Below, piece after piece: positions 9,650-17,265 of a stretch of DNA of 64,000 nucleotides. The translations under genes were made by a program, and so were the position numbers. Location: assembly GCF_900129395.1 (NCBI RefSeq), contig NZ_FQVP01000001.1, positions 620,001-684,000 on the forward strand, read 5' to 3'. The stretch comes from Pseudosulfitobacter pseudonitzschiae. Its GTDB lineage: Bacteria; Pseudomonadota; Alphaproteobacteria; Rhodobacterales; Rhodobacteraceae. Positions within the stretch are counted from its first letter, which is position 1; the number at the start of each line of letters is the position of its first letter. The notes under the pieces were generated by a model. The model did no database searches. It was given only the letters and a program-made list of their open reading frames with translations, and had not been told where the DNA came from.

Positions 9650-10231
9650 TCATCTGGTCAGCGTCAGCGTGTCACGGGCAATCGAAATATTGCCCCAGTG
9701 CTGCAGATATCCCATCCCCAGAAGCGAGCCGAACATCTCGCCCCCCGTCACCACGGCGCGGACATTGCGATCCTCGACCGGGCCCAACGCGATACGGTCC
9801 AGCCGCACAGAGGCGGTCGCCACCTCGCCGTTGGCGGTGCTTGCACGTCCCAGAAAATCCAGCGCATCCACATCAACGCCCGCCCGCGCCGCGTCCTCGC
9901 GGGTCAGCACGATATCGGTGGCCCCGGTGTCGACGACAAAACGCACGTCGGCGTCATTCACCTTGAGCGTCAGGTAATAGTGACCGTCGCGGCTGCGTGG
10001 CACGGAAATGGAGTTCTCGCCCACAACGCTGGCCTGATAGGGCATGGAGCTGCGCGCGATATCGTCCCACAGGCCCACGGCAGCCACCGCGCCCAGTATG
10101 ATCAGCCCCCAGACGGCGGCATATTGCAGCGTCTTGTTCCAAGAGGTGCGCCGCGATGCGACGGCCCAGCCGACAACCATCAGCAAAAGCAGGACAAGAT
10201 AGATCAGGCGGCCGGTGTCAAAAGTATCCAT
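9650..10231 (-). CDS. Membrane-anchored retropepsin-like aspartic protease (clan AA)
   Basis: 193-residue protein with two N-terminal hydrophobic segments (YLVLLLLMVVGWAV and YAAVWGLIILGAVAAVGLW) followed by a periplasmic single-lobe pepsin-like domain. The catalytic motif VVDTGATDIVL is intact, and a second-half GMGYLQHWG turn completes the retropepsin fold. These single-lobe proteases work as dimers. This family (clan AA 'DTGA' type) is frequent in Alphaproteobacteria but its substrates are poorly known. It is the last gene of a minus-strand run after an ABC-F ATPase and a MarC-like protein, 26 bases from the latter. Confidence 0.85.
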   Translation of the reverse strand: MDTFDTGRLIYLVLLLLMVVGWAVASRRTSWNKTLQYAAVWGLIILGAVAAVGLWDDIARSSMPYQASVVGENSISVPRSRDGHYYLTLKVNDADVRFVVDTGATDIVLTREDAARAGVDVDALDFLGRASTANGEVATASVRLDRIALGPVEDRNVRAVVTGGEMFGSLLGMGYLQHWGNISIARDTLTLTR

Positions 10232-10257
10232 GGATCAAATATAGGCAGGCGCGGGGC

Positions 10258-10884
10258 CTAGCCAAGGCCTTCGTAGAAACTGAAGGCGCGCAGTCCGTCC
10301 AGCACGAATTGGACCGACAGGGCCGCCAGCAACATGCCCAGCAGGCGGGTGACGACGGTGATTCCCGTCTTGCCCAAGGCGCGTTCGAGCAGGCCCGAGG
10401 CCAGAAACAGCAAGAACACCACCAGCAGCACCGCCAGCGTGATGCCCGCGACAATGCCCAGCCCGGCCAGCCCCGGCTTTTGGCCGGTCAGCAGGATCAC
10501 CGATGCAATCGCACCGGGTCCTGCGATCAGCGGAATCGCCAGCGGAAAGACGGACGGGTCGTCGCCATGTTCTTCCGACGTGTCCTCGCGCCGCTTGGTG
10601 CGGCGTTCGAACAGCATGTCGAGCGCGGTGATGAACAACAGGATGCCACCTGCGACGCGAAAGGCAGGCATGGAGATGCCCACGAAGCCCAGCAGTTTTT
10701 CACCAAAGGCGGCAAAGGCCAGCAGCACCAGAAAACCCGTGACGCAAGACCGCACCGCGATGGCGCGGCGGCGTTGGCGGGTCATGCCTTGGGTCAAGGC
10801 CACGAACAGCGGTGCCATGCCCATCGGGTCGATCACCACGAACATGGTGACAAAGGCAGTGATCAGAAAGGCGGTGTCGATCAT
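10258..10884 (-). CDS. MarC-family integral membrane protein
   Basis: 208-residue multi-pass protein (about six membrane segments) of the UPF0056/MarC family. The conserved N-terminal VVIDPMGMAPLFVALT stretch and the PLAIPLIAGPGAIA motif after the central cytoplasmic loop are both present. The loop is charged (FERRTKRREDTSEEHGDD). The start ATG has a GAGGAAG ribosome binding site, and longer in-frame starts would run toward the upstream ABC-F gene. The family's function is unresolved; the old link with multiple antibiotic resistance is not generally supported. It probably shares an operon with the flanking genes. Confidence 0.88.
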   Translation of the reverse strand: MIDTAFLITAFVTMFVVIDPMGMAPLFVALTQGMTRQRRRAIAVRSCVTGFLVLLAFAAFGEKLLGFVGISMPAFRVAGGILLFITALDMLFERRTKRREDTSEEHGDDPSVFPLAIPLIAGPGAIASVILLTGQKPGLAGLGIVAGITLAVLLVVFLLFLASGLLERALGKTGITVVTRLLGMLLAALSVQFVLDGLRAFSFYEGLG

Positions 10885-10933
10885 CTTCGGTCTTCCTCGC
10901 AGCGCCTTTGGGATGTTCTGAACCAGAAACCTA

Positions 10934-12781
10934 TCAGACGGCGTCGGCGCCTTCCAGCTTTTCAAGGGCCGCCATCCACATGGCCTCGGCGCGATCCAAG
11001 GCGTTCATGACCTCGGCGTATTTCTTCTGCCAGACTTCGGCCTCGCCTTTCTTGCTGTCGTCATAGAGCGCGGGGTCGGCCAGTTTCTTGGCCAGTTTGT
11101 CGCGCATCTCGTTCAGCTTGTCGACGCGGGCTTCGGATTTGCGGGCCTCGGCGCGCAGTTCCAGAACCTTTTCCCGGCTGGGGCGCTTGGCCTTGGGGGC
11201 CTCGACCTTGGCCGGTTTCGCAGGTTTGTCCGCCGACAACAGCATCTTGCGATAGGCTTCGAGATCCTCGTCATAGGGCTGAACGGTGCCATTCGACACC
11301 AGCCACAACCGGTCAGCGACCAGCCCCAGCAGGTGCATGTCGTGACTGACCAGGATCACCGCACCGGTATAGGCGGTCAGCGCCTCGACCAGTGCCTCGC
11401 GGGATTCGATGTCCAGGTGGTTGGTCGGTTCGTCCAAAATCAGCAGGTGCGGCGCGTCGATGGTGGCCAGCAGCAGCGAAAGACGCGCCTTTTGCCCGCC
11501 CGACAGGCGACCCACGGCAGTGTCGGCCTGATCGGCGCCCAGGCCGAAACCAGCAAGTGTGGCGCGCAGCTTGGACTGCATCACACCGGGGCGCAGGGAC
11601 TGGAGGTGTTGCAAGGGGGTTTCGTCGATGTGCAACTCGTCCACCTGGTGCTGCGCGAAATAGCCGATGCGCAGCTTGGTCGACCGCGTCGCCTTGCCCG
11701 ACATCAGCGGCAGGCGGTCGGACAGCAGTTTCGACAGGGTCGATTTGCCCTGACCGTTCTTGCCCAGCAGGGCGATGCGGTCGTCCTGATCAATGCGCAG
11801 GTTCAGCTTGGACAGGATCACCGTGTCGCCATAGCCTGTTGTGCCGCCTTCGATGTTGATGATCGGCGGCGACAGCTCTTCGGGTTCGGGGAAGGTGAAC
11901 ACGCGCTTTGCCGCCTCTTCGGGGGCTGCGATCATGTCCATCTTTTCGATCATCTTCAGACGCGACTGCGCCTGCTTGGCCTTGGACGCCTTGGCCTTGA
12001 ACCGGTCGACAAAGCTTTGCATGTGCTCGCGGCGGGCCTGTTGTTTCTTGGCCATCGCGGCCTGCACGGCGCGGCGTTCGGCGCGCTGGCGGGCGAACTG
12101 GTCATAGGGGCCGGAATAATAGGTCAGCTGGCGTTCTTCCAGATGCAGGATCGCACCCACGGCCCGGTTCAACAGGCCACGGTCGTGGCTGATGATGATG
12201 ACCGTGTGCGGGTATTTCGCCAGATAGGCCTCGAGCCACAGCGCGCCCTCAAGATCAAGATAGTTGGTCGGCTCGTCCAGCAGCAGCAGGTCGGGTTGCG
12301 AAAACAGCACCGCCGCCAGCGCCACGCGCATCCGCCAGCCACCCGAGAAATCGGAACAGGGTTTGAGCTGTTCGGCATCGTCGAATCCCAGACCTTTCAG
12401 GATCGTTGCCGCGCGCGCCTCGGCGGACCAGGCGTCGATGTCGGCCAGACGGGTCTGGATTTCCGCGATGCGTGTGGGGTCGGTGCTGTCGTCGGCCATC
12501 AGCTCGGCACGTTCCGTGTCGGCGGCCAGGACCGTGTCCAGCAAAGACGTGGACGAGGCAGGCACCTCTTGGGCCACGCCACCGATGCGCGCCTTGGAGG
12601 GCAGGGAGATGCTGCCACCTTCCAGAACCAGCTCGCGGCGGATCAGCTTGAACAGCGTGGTTTTGCCCGTGCCGTTGGCGCCGATCAGGCCCACCTTGTG
12701 GCCTTCGGGAATGACAGCAGAGGCACCTTCGAACAAAGGACGGCCCGCGATGGAATAGGATATATCTGATATGCGCAACAT
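10934..12781 (-). CDS. ABC-F family ATPase, YheS/Uup-like
   Basis: 615-residue soluble protein with two ABC ATPase domains and no membrane segments, the ABC-F layout of ribosome-associated translation factors. Domain one has Walker [10 protein letters not shown], signature FSGGWRMR and Walker [14 protein letters not shown]. Domain two has [17 protein letters not shown] and [13 protein letters not shown]. The interdomain linker is rich in Lys, Arg, Gln and Ala ([16 protein letters not shown]), as expected for the P-site tRNA interaction motif. A Lys/Glu-rich coiled-coil C-terminal tail of about 90 residues favours a YheS or Uup subtype over EttA. The ATG at MLRISDIS is preferred over one six codons upstream. 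Confidence 0.9.
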   Translation of the reverse strand: MLRISDISYSIAGRPLFEGASAVIPEGHKVGLIGANGTGKTTLFKLIRRELVLEGGSISLPSKARIGGVAQEVPASSTSLLDTVLAADTERAELMADDSTDPTRIAEIQTRLADIDAWSAEARAATILKGLGFDDAEQLKPCSDFSGGWRMRVALAAVLFSQPDLLLLDEPTNYLDLEGALWLEAYLAKYPHTVIIISHDRGLLNRAVGAILHLEERQLTYYSGPYDQFARQRAERRAVQAAMAKKQQARREHMQSFVDRFKAKASKAKQAQSRLKMIEKMDMIAAPEEAAKRVFTFPEPEELSPPIINIEGGTTGYGDTVILSKLNLRIDQDDRIALLGKNGQGKSTLSKLLSDRLPLMSGKATRSTKLRIGYFAQHQVDELHIDETPLQHLQSLRPGVMQSKLRATLAGFGLGADQADTAVGRLSGGQKARLSLLLATIDAPHLLILDEPTNHLDIESREALVEALTAYTGAVILVSHDMHLLGLVADRLWLVSNGTVQPYDEDLEAYRKMLLSADKPAKPAKVEAPKAKRPSREKVLELRAEARKSEARVDKLNEMRDKLAKKLADPALYDDSKKGEAEVWQKKYAEVMNALDRAEAMWMAALEKLEGADAV

Positions 12782-12912
12782 GGATGCGGTGTGCCGCAAC
12801 GCAGCGGCGGCGTCAATCGCCGCTTTTCAAGCGTGAAACCCCATGCTATCGGAGCCGCGATTTCAATTCACGGGGGCCGCAGGTGTGGTGCCCGATCAAC
12901 CGGAGCACCGAC

Positions 12913-13335
12913 ATGGCCCTTGAGCGCACATTCTCGATCATCAAACCCGACGCAACACGCCGCAACCTGACAGGCGCGATCAACGCCAAGTTCGAAGAAG
13001 CAGGCCTGCGCATCGTCGCACAGAAACGCATCCACCTGACCAAGGCGCAAGCGGGCGAGTTCTATGCCGTGCACGCCGAGCGTCCGTTCTATGACGAACT
13101 GTGCGAATTCATGGCCTCCGCGCCCATCGTTGCACAAGTTCTGGAAGGCGAAGGCGCCATCGCGAAAAACCGCGAAGTCATGGGCGCCACCAACCCCGCA
13201 GACGCAGCCCCCGGCACCATCCGCGCCGAATTCGCCGAAAGCGTTGGCGAAAACTCGGTTCACGGGTCGGACGCACCTGAAACAGCCGCAGTGGAAATCG
13301 CGTATTTCTTCTCGGGTCTGGAACTGGTGGGCTAA
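12913..13335 (+). CDS. ndk: Nucleoside diphosphate kinase
   Basis: Transfers the gamma phosphate from NTPs to NDPs through a phosphohistidine. The 140-residue protein has the full family length, starts [16 protein letters not shown], and contains the catalytic histidine in NSVHGSD. It stands alone, divergent from the ABC-F gene by about 130 bp. The in-frame codons upstream of the chosen ATG have no ndk similarity. A strong hairpin follows the stop. Confidence 0.97.
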   Translation: MALERTFSIIKPDATRRNLTGAINAKFEEAGLRIVAQKRIHLTKAQAGEFYAVHAERPFYDELCEFMASAPIVAQVLEGEGAIAKNREVMGATNPADAAPGTIRAEFAESVGENSVHGSDAPETAAVEIAYFFSGLELVG

Positions 13336-13370
13336 GCCATCTGTTGAAGGCTGCGGCCTTGTGAGATTGG

Positions 13371-13403
13371 AACGGGCTGGCGCGGGATGCGCTGGCCCGT
13401 TTG
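13371..13403 (+). terminator. Hairpin terminator after ndk
   Basis: Stem aacgggctggcgc / gcgctggcccgtt with a 5-base loop and two mismatched positions, followed by a T-rich ttgtgtttt. It lies between the convergent ndk and RNA-ligase genes and may serve ndk mainly. Confidence 0.7.
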
Positions 13404-13418
13404 TGTTTTGGGGTGCGG

Positions 13419-14036
13419 TTACGCCAACTTGTTCGCGATCATCGGCGCATGCATCCAGTGCGTGTCGCTCTGCACGTGATCCTGCCGCACATATTTGCCC
13501 AAGCGTGCAGACATTTCTGTTTCTGGAAACGGGCCTGCCGCGCGGACGACAAATCCCTCTTGCTTCTTGGGATCAAGGCTTGCGGCAATGTCCTCGAACA
13601 GGTTTGCCACATATGGGCCACGGTAAAGCGTCGGGACGGGCGTGATCCCCAGTTCGGCAAAACGTGCAACTGTCTGGTCCCAGCTCTGAAATACGCCATC
13701 CACGATCCATGCAAACCCCAGAAAGTACGAGGGCAGGGCGTCGTAGGCCAGCGAATGACGGGCGAACAGGTTTTCACCGATGATGCGTTCACCTGTTGCC
13801 AGTTGCGGGCTGATACCGGCTGCAAATGCTTTCACCCAATCGCGCGAGGGGTGATAGCGGCTGTCAGGGCTGCGCGCGTGGGTGCCATTTGCGTGCAGCG
13901 TCGTGTTTTCACCGTCCATCTTTTCGGTGACGATCAGGTCATCGCCCGAGAGCCCCTCCAGTGACGTCAGGATCTTGTCGTCAGAGGTTGCGCCCAGAGA
14001 GATCGGAAGATGGAAGGTTCGGCCATATTTTTGCAT
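13419..14036 (-). CDS. RNA ligase family protein (Rnl2-like nucleotidyltransferase domain)
   Basis: 205-residue single-domain protein with the motifs of ATP-dependent RNA ligases. The adenylated-lysine motif is EKMDGENTTLH (Lys39 predicted), a motif III-like strand is SYFLGFAWIVDG, motif IV is EGFVVR and motif V is LGKYVR. It is shorter than T4 Rnl2 (about 330 aa) and ends right after motif V, so it lacks a C-terminal domain. It should catalyse at least self-adenylation; its substrate is unknown. No RtcB, Pnkp, Hen1 or toxin gene lies beside it; neighbours are ndk (convergent) and a DUF4112 gene. The ATG has only a weak upstream AGG. Confidence 0.75.
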   Translation of the reverse strand: MQKYGRTFHLPISLGATSDDKILTSLEGLSGDDLIVTEKMDGENTTLHANGTHARSPDSRYHPSRDWVKAFAAGISPQLATGERIIGENLFARHSLAYDALPSYFLGFAWIVDGVFQSWDQTVARFAELGITPVPTLYRGPYVANLFEDIAASLDPKKQEGFVVRAAGPFPETEMSARLGKYVRQDHVQSDTHWMHAPMIANKLA

Positions 14037-14100
14037 GATGCCTATGGCCTAGCGGGAAATCTGACATTGAAAAAGAGAGCTTGGGTCGAATAGCGGCACG

Positions 14101-14463
14101 CTATGACGTTACCGCAACGCTCTGCGCCTCCAGATGGTCGCGCAGCAGCTTCACGTTGCGCGAATTCGCCTTCCAGCCGACGTCGAACAAATCACCGATT
14201 AACGGGATCGAGCCCACGACCGCGTCAATGCCGATGTTCACGCCCATCCGTGCCACCAACCCGCGCGGCGCGCCCATGCGGTGGGCTTGCAGCACGATAT
14301 ATCCGGCCGGTCCCAGCGCCAGCAGATCGCCCACGCCGGGCACCAGCCCCATGATGCTGTCCAGACCAACGCGCACCCCGATCAACGGGATGCGCAGGGC
14401 GCGGTCCATGGTGTGGGCCACGCGGTCCAGATGATCCAGCCGCGCGGCGTGTGTGTCATGCAT
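14101..14463 (-). CDS. DUF4112 membrane protein
   Basis: 120-residue protein with two hydrophobic, glycine-rich segments (LDSIMGLVPGVGDLLALGPAGYIVL and VNIGIDAVVGSIPLIGDLFDVGW). The repeated GxxPxxGD pattern is typical of DUF4112. The function of the family is unknown. The start overlaps the stop of the upstream yqaE-like gene by 8 bp, so the two small membrane proteins are translated from one message. Confidence 0.85.
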   Translation of the reverse strand: MHDTHAARLDHLDRVAHTMDRALRIPLIGVRVGLDSIMGLVPGVGDLLALGPAGYIVLQAHRMGAPRGLVARMGVNIGIDAVVGSIPLIGDLFDVGWKANSRNVKLLRDHLEAQSVAVTS

Positions 14464-14626
14464 GTTCGGGGGTACGGGCGATGATGTACACTGCGTGCAC
14501 GATGCCGGGGATATAGCCCAGGATGGTCAGCAGGATATTCAGCCAAAAGTGTTTGCCAAAGCCCTCTTGCAGGAAAACACCCAGAGGCGGCAAAAGGATA
14601 GCGATCAGAATGCGTAGCAGGTCCAT
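14456..14626 (-). CDS. YqaE/Pmp3 family small membrane protein
   Basis: 56-residue, two-segment proteolipid (MDLLRILIAILLPPLGVFL..., then LNILLTILGYIPGIVHAVYI) matching the UPF0057/Pmp3 family. In other organisms the family affects membrane potential and is stress-induced. The ATG is preceded by GGAGGA. It overlaps the DUF4112 gene by 8 bp. The longer upstream frame lacks a comparable ribosome binding site. Confidence 0.88.
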   Translation of the reverse strand: MDLLRILIAILLPPLGVFLQEGFGKHFWLNILLTILGYIPGIVHAVYIIARTPEHA

Positions 14627-14724
14627 GTCAGGTCCTCCGGTTTTGGATTGCGTTTCAATTACAACGCAGCCCAAACGGTCGGAGTTCCCTGTTGCGGTCC
14701 TGAGCGGCCTTACAGGCCTGCCCT

Positions 14725-14832
14725 TTACAGGCTGGCGTAGTCGGTAATCTCCGGGCGCGGCTTGGGCGCGGGGGGCTGTGGGGCCTGGGCGGTTACGGGC
14801 GGCTTTGGCTGGCTTTGCGCGTGCTGAAACAT
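14725..14832 (-). CDS. Putative 35-residue proline-rich protein
   Basis: Short frame MFQHAQSQPKPPVTAQAP...ITDYASL with an AAGGTAAG-type ribosome binding site just upstream. Ten of 35 residues are proline and the C terminus is a distinctive PRPEITDYASL. It sits in an otherwise empty gap of about 330 bp between yqaE and the aldose epimerase gene, on the same strand. I do not recognise a family. Support comes from the ribosome binding site and the compositional character, not homology. Confidence 0.4.
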   Translation of the reverse strand: MFQHAQSQPKPPVTAQAPQPPAPKPRPEITDYASL

Positions 14833-14952
14833 GGTCTTACCTTTTATCTATGTTCCGGTCTGATGGGGTCACCAGACAATGGGGCCGATGCGGACCAATA
14901 TGCACGTCCGCAGTGGAATACCAGAGACTTAATTGTGGCCAAAACATGGAAA

Positions 14953-15894
14953 TCACGGCGATTTGAGAATATATCGGGTCGTCTGTCGGTAATTGTTTCC
15001 AGATTGCACCACAATCGCGGGGAAACTCTCATGATGCGGGGCGTTCGGCCAGCCCTGAGGCTCAAGGGCGATTCCCGCATAGGGGCCGACCGGTGCGCCC
15101 AGCGTTTCCGCGTCTGGCTGATCCGGCAGCCCCGCGCCGTCATAGACCTGCAGGCCCGGCTCGGTGGTTTCGATGGTCAGTTGCAAGCCGTTCGGGCCGG
15201 TCAGGCAGGCGGCAGGACGCAGGGTGTCCTGTCCGGGGGCAAGGCATATGTTGTGATCCAGCGGGGCGGCTTGATGCAGCTGCGTCGACGCACCCGGAGA
15301 CAGGCCCAGATCGCGTATGGACGCCTGCGCGCCGGTGGGCAGTTTGCCTGCGTCCACGGGCAGGTAGCTGTCGCCAAAAACCTGCAAGCCGTGATCGCGG
15401 ATCGTGCCGCTGCCCGCGAGGTTCCAATAGGGGTGGTGGGCGATGTTCATCACCGTGGTGCGGTCGGTGGTGGCGGAAATGTCCAGCCTCAGGGCAGACC
15501 CGTCCAGCGCATAACGCGCGGTGATCCGGCGCAGCCCCGGCAGGCCGCAGTCGCCATGGACCAGTGTCAGGGATAACGTCACATGGGTGGCACTGTGGTC
15601 TTCTACGGACCACAGACGGCTGTGCAAGCCCGTATCGCCGCTGTGCAGACAGTTCGCCCCTTCGTTCGCCTGCATCTGCCAGCGGGTGCCGTCAATCGTC
15701 ACTTCGGCGCCGCCGATCCGGTTCGCCACCGGTCCCACCAGCGCGCCCATGTATCCCGCTGCTGTCTCGTCAGCATAACCCAGCACAAGGCTTCGGGGCA
15801 GGTCACCGACCCACAGACCGACCAGCGCCGCGCCCCGCGGCGACAGGCGCGCGCGCAGTCGGTCGTTTGATATTTCGATATGGCTCGCCTGCAT
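14953..15894 (-). CDS. Aldose 1-epimerase (galactose mutarotase family)
   Basis: Interconverts alpha and beta anomers of hexoses. The predicted 313-residue all-beta protein shows the mutarotase landmarks: GPVANRIGGAEVTIDG, then NEGANCLHSG with the first active-site His, NIAHHPYWNL with the second His pair, and a late ALEPQGWPNAPHHESFP segment containing the catalytic Glu. The start ATG (MQASHIEISNDRLRARL) follows an AAGGGACTGG stretch. An ATG six codons upstream is equally possible, and anything longer would overlap the divergent aminotransferase gene. Confidence 0.85.
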   Translation of the reverse strand: MQASHIEISNDRLRARLSPRGAALVGLWVGDLPRSLVLGYADETAAGYMGALVGPVANRIGGAEVTIDGTRWQMQANEGANCLHSGDTGLHSRLWSVEDHSATHVTLSLTLVHGDCGLPGLRRITARYALDGSALRLDISATTDRTTVMNIAHHPYWNLAGSGTIRDHGLQVFGDSYLPVDAGKLPTGAQASIRDLGLSPGASTQLHQAAPLDHNICLAPGQDTLRPAACLTGPNGLQLTIETTEPGLQVYDGAGLPDQPDAETLGAPVGPYAGIALEPQGWPNAPHHESFPAIVVQSGNNYRQTTRYILKSP

Positions 15895-15976
15895 TCCAGT
15901 CCCTTGCTGCATCGATCCCCGCTTGACCACCGCCCCATGCTTGGCTTTGTGTGGCCTGACAGAAAAGGATGCCCCC

Positions 15977-16912
15977 ATGACCGATACCGATCACGTCTCG
16001 ACCCATGATGCCGCTGCGGACGCGCGCAATGACGATATCAAGATCTACGTTGACGGCAATATCGTCCATCGCGACGACGCCAAAGTCTCGGTCTATGACA
16101 GCGGTTTCATGCTGGGTGACGGGATCTGGGAAGGTTTGCGGCTGTATGACGGGGTCCTGAGCTTTCTCGATGCGCATTTGGACCGGCTCTACGAGGCGGC
16201 GCTGTATCTGGATCTGGACATCGGCATGGACCGCGACCAGCTGACGGCGGCGATCCATGACACCTTGCGGGCCAATGACATGCACACGGATGTGCACCTG
16301 CGGGTGATGGTCACGCGCGGGCGCAAGCGCAAACCGTTCCAGCATCCGCATCTCAGCATCTGGGGCAGCACGATAGTCATCATCGCCGAACACTCAAAGC
16401 CGGACGAAACCATGGTGCAGCGCGGCATTCGCCTGCACACGGTGCCGCACCATCGCGGTCTGCCGCTGACGCAGGACGCCAAGCTGAACTCGCATTCCAA
16501 GCTGAACTGCATCATCGCGCTGAACCACGCGATCCGTGCAGGCGCTGACGAGGCGCTGATGCTGGACCCCTTCGGCTTTGTGAACACCACCAACGCCTGC
16601 AACTTTTTCATCGTGCGCAAGGGGGCGGTTTGGACCTCGACCGGGGACTACTGCATGAACGGGATCACGCGGCAAAAGGTGATCGACCTGTGCCGCGAGA
16701 ATGCGATCCCGGTGTACGAGCGGAATTTTTCGCTGGTGGACACTTACGGCGCGGACGAGGCGTTTCTGACCGGCACCTTCGGCGCACAGACCCCGGTGTT
16801 CGAGATCGACGGTCGGGTGATCGGCGGCGGCAAGGCCGGGCCGGTGTTTCACCGCATTCGCGGGCTGTACAAGGATCTGATCAAGGAACAGGTGGCGCTG
16901 GCGAAGGGGTAA
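15977..16912 (+). CDS. Class IV (IlvE/D-amino acid) aminotransferase
   Basis: PLP-dependent aminotransferase of fold type IV, 311 residues. An N-terminal DGNIVHRDDAKVSVYDSGFMLGDGIWEGLR is followed by the PLP-lysine region DAKLNSHSKLNCI, then TNACNFFIV and GITRQKVIDL, all in the family order. Substrate (branched-chain versus D-amino acids) cannot be decided by eye, because IlvE, DAAT and aminodeoxychorismate lyase share these motifs. The ATG at MTDTDHVSTHD is preceded by AAAAGGA. The gene stands alone, divergent from the aldose epimerase gene and convergent with ccoS. Confidence 0.85.
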   Translation: MTDTDHVSTHDAAADARNDDIKIYVDGNIVHRDDAKVSVYDSGFMLGDGIWEGLRLYDGVLSFLDAHLDRLYEAALYLDLDIGMDRDQLTAAIHDTLRANDMHTDVHLRVMVTRGRKRKPFQHPHLSIWGSTIVIIAEHSKPDETMVQRGIRLHTVPHHRGLPLTQDAKLNSHSKLNCIIALNHAIRAGADEALMLDPFGFVNTTNACNFFIVRKGAVWTSTGDYCMNGITRQKVIDLCRENAIPVYERNFSLVDTYGADEAFLTGTFGAQTPVFEIDGRVIGGGKAGPVFHRIRGLYKDLIKEQVALAKG

Positions 16913-16991
16913 ATTTTTGGGTGGAGACAAACCCCCTTTCCCTCATTGGTAACCTTGCGTTTGACTCCGGCGCGGAACAAGGCCGCAGGCC

Positions 16992-17058
16992 GCCGCGCAT
17001 CATGCCAGAGGCATGTCTTCGACATGACGGGCCGCCCCACGGCACGGCGATGCGCGGC
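16992..17058. repeat. Nested inverted repeats between convergent genes
   Basis: Outer arms gccgcgcatc and gatgcgcggc are a perfect 10-bp inverted repeat enclosing about 47 bases. Inside are two overlapping small hairpins, catgcc-aga-ggcatg and catgtc-ttc-gacatg, that share catg and so exclude each other. It lies between the aminotransferase gene and ccoS, which converge. It may be a two-way terminator or a dispersed palindromic element. There is no U tract. Confidence 0.4.
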
Positions 17059-17109
17059 TTCGTGTTTCATTGGGAAAGTGGCATAGTCCGAACCGCCAAC
17101 CTCAATCTT

Positions 17110-17265
17110 TCACCCCTCATCCGGCCCGTCATCATCCAGCAAGATCCGCGCCGATGTGCCCGCCGCATCGTCATATTGTCCGCTGCGCACCGTCCACAGG
17201 AACGCGCACAGCCCCAGACCGCCCAGCACGATCGACACCGGTATCAGCACCAAAAGAACGTTCAT
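17110..17265 (-). CDS. ccoS: cbb3 oxidase maturation protein CcoS
   Basis: 51-residue single-pass membrane protein (MNVLLVLIPVSIVLGGLGL then CAFLWTVRSGQYDDAAG) with the CcoS pattern of a short hydrophobic helix followed by FLWTVRSGQYDD. It is needed for cofactor insertion into cytochrome cbb3 oxidase. Its ATG overlaps the ccoI stop as ATGA. Last gene of ccoGHIS. Confidence 0.92.
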   Translation of the reverse strand: MNVLLVLIPVSIVLGGLGLCAFLWTVRSGQYDDAAGTSARILLDDDGPDEG

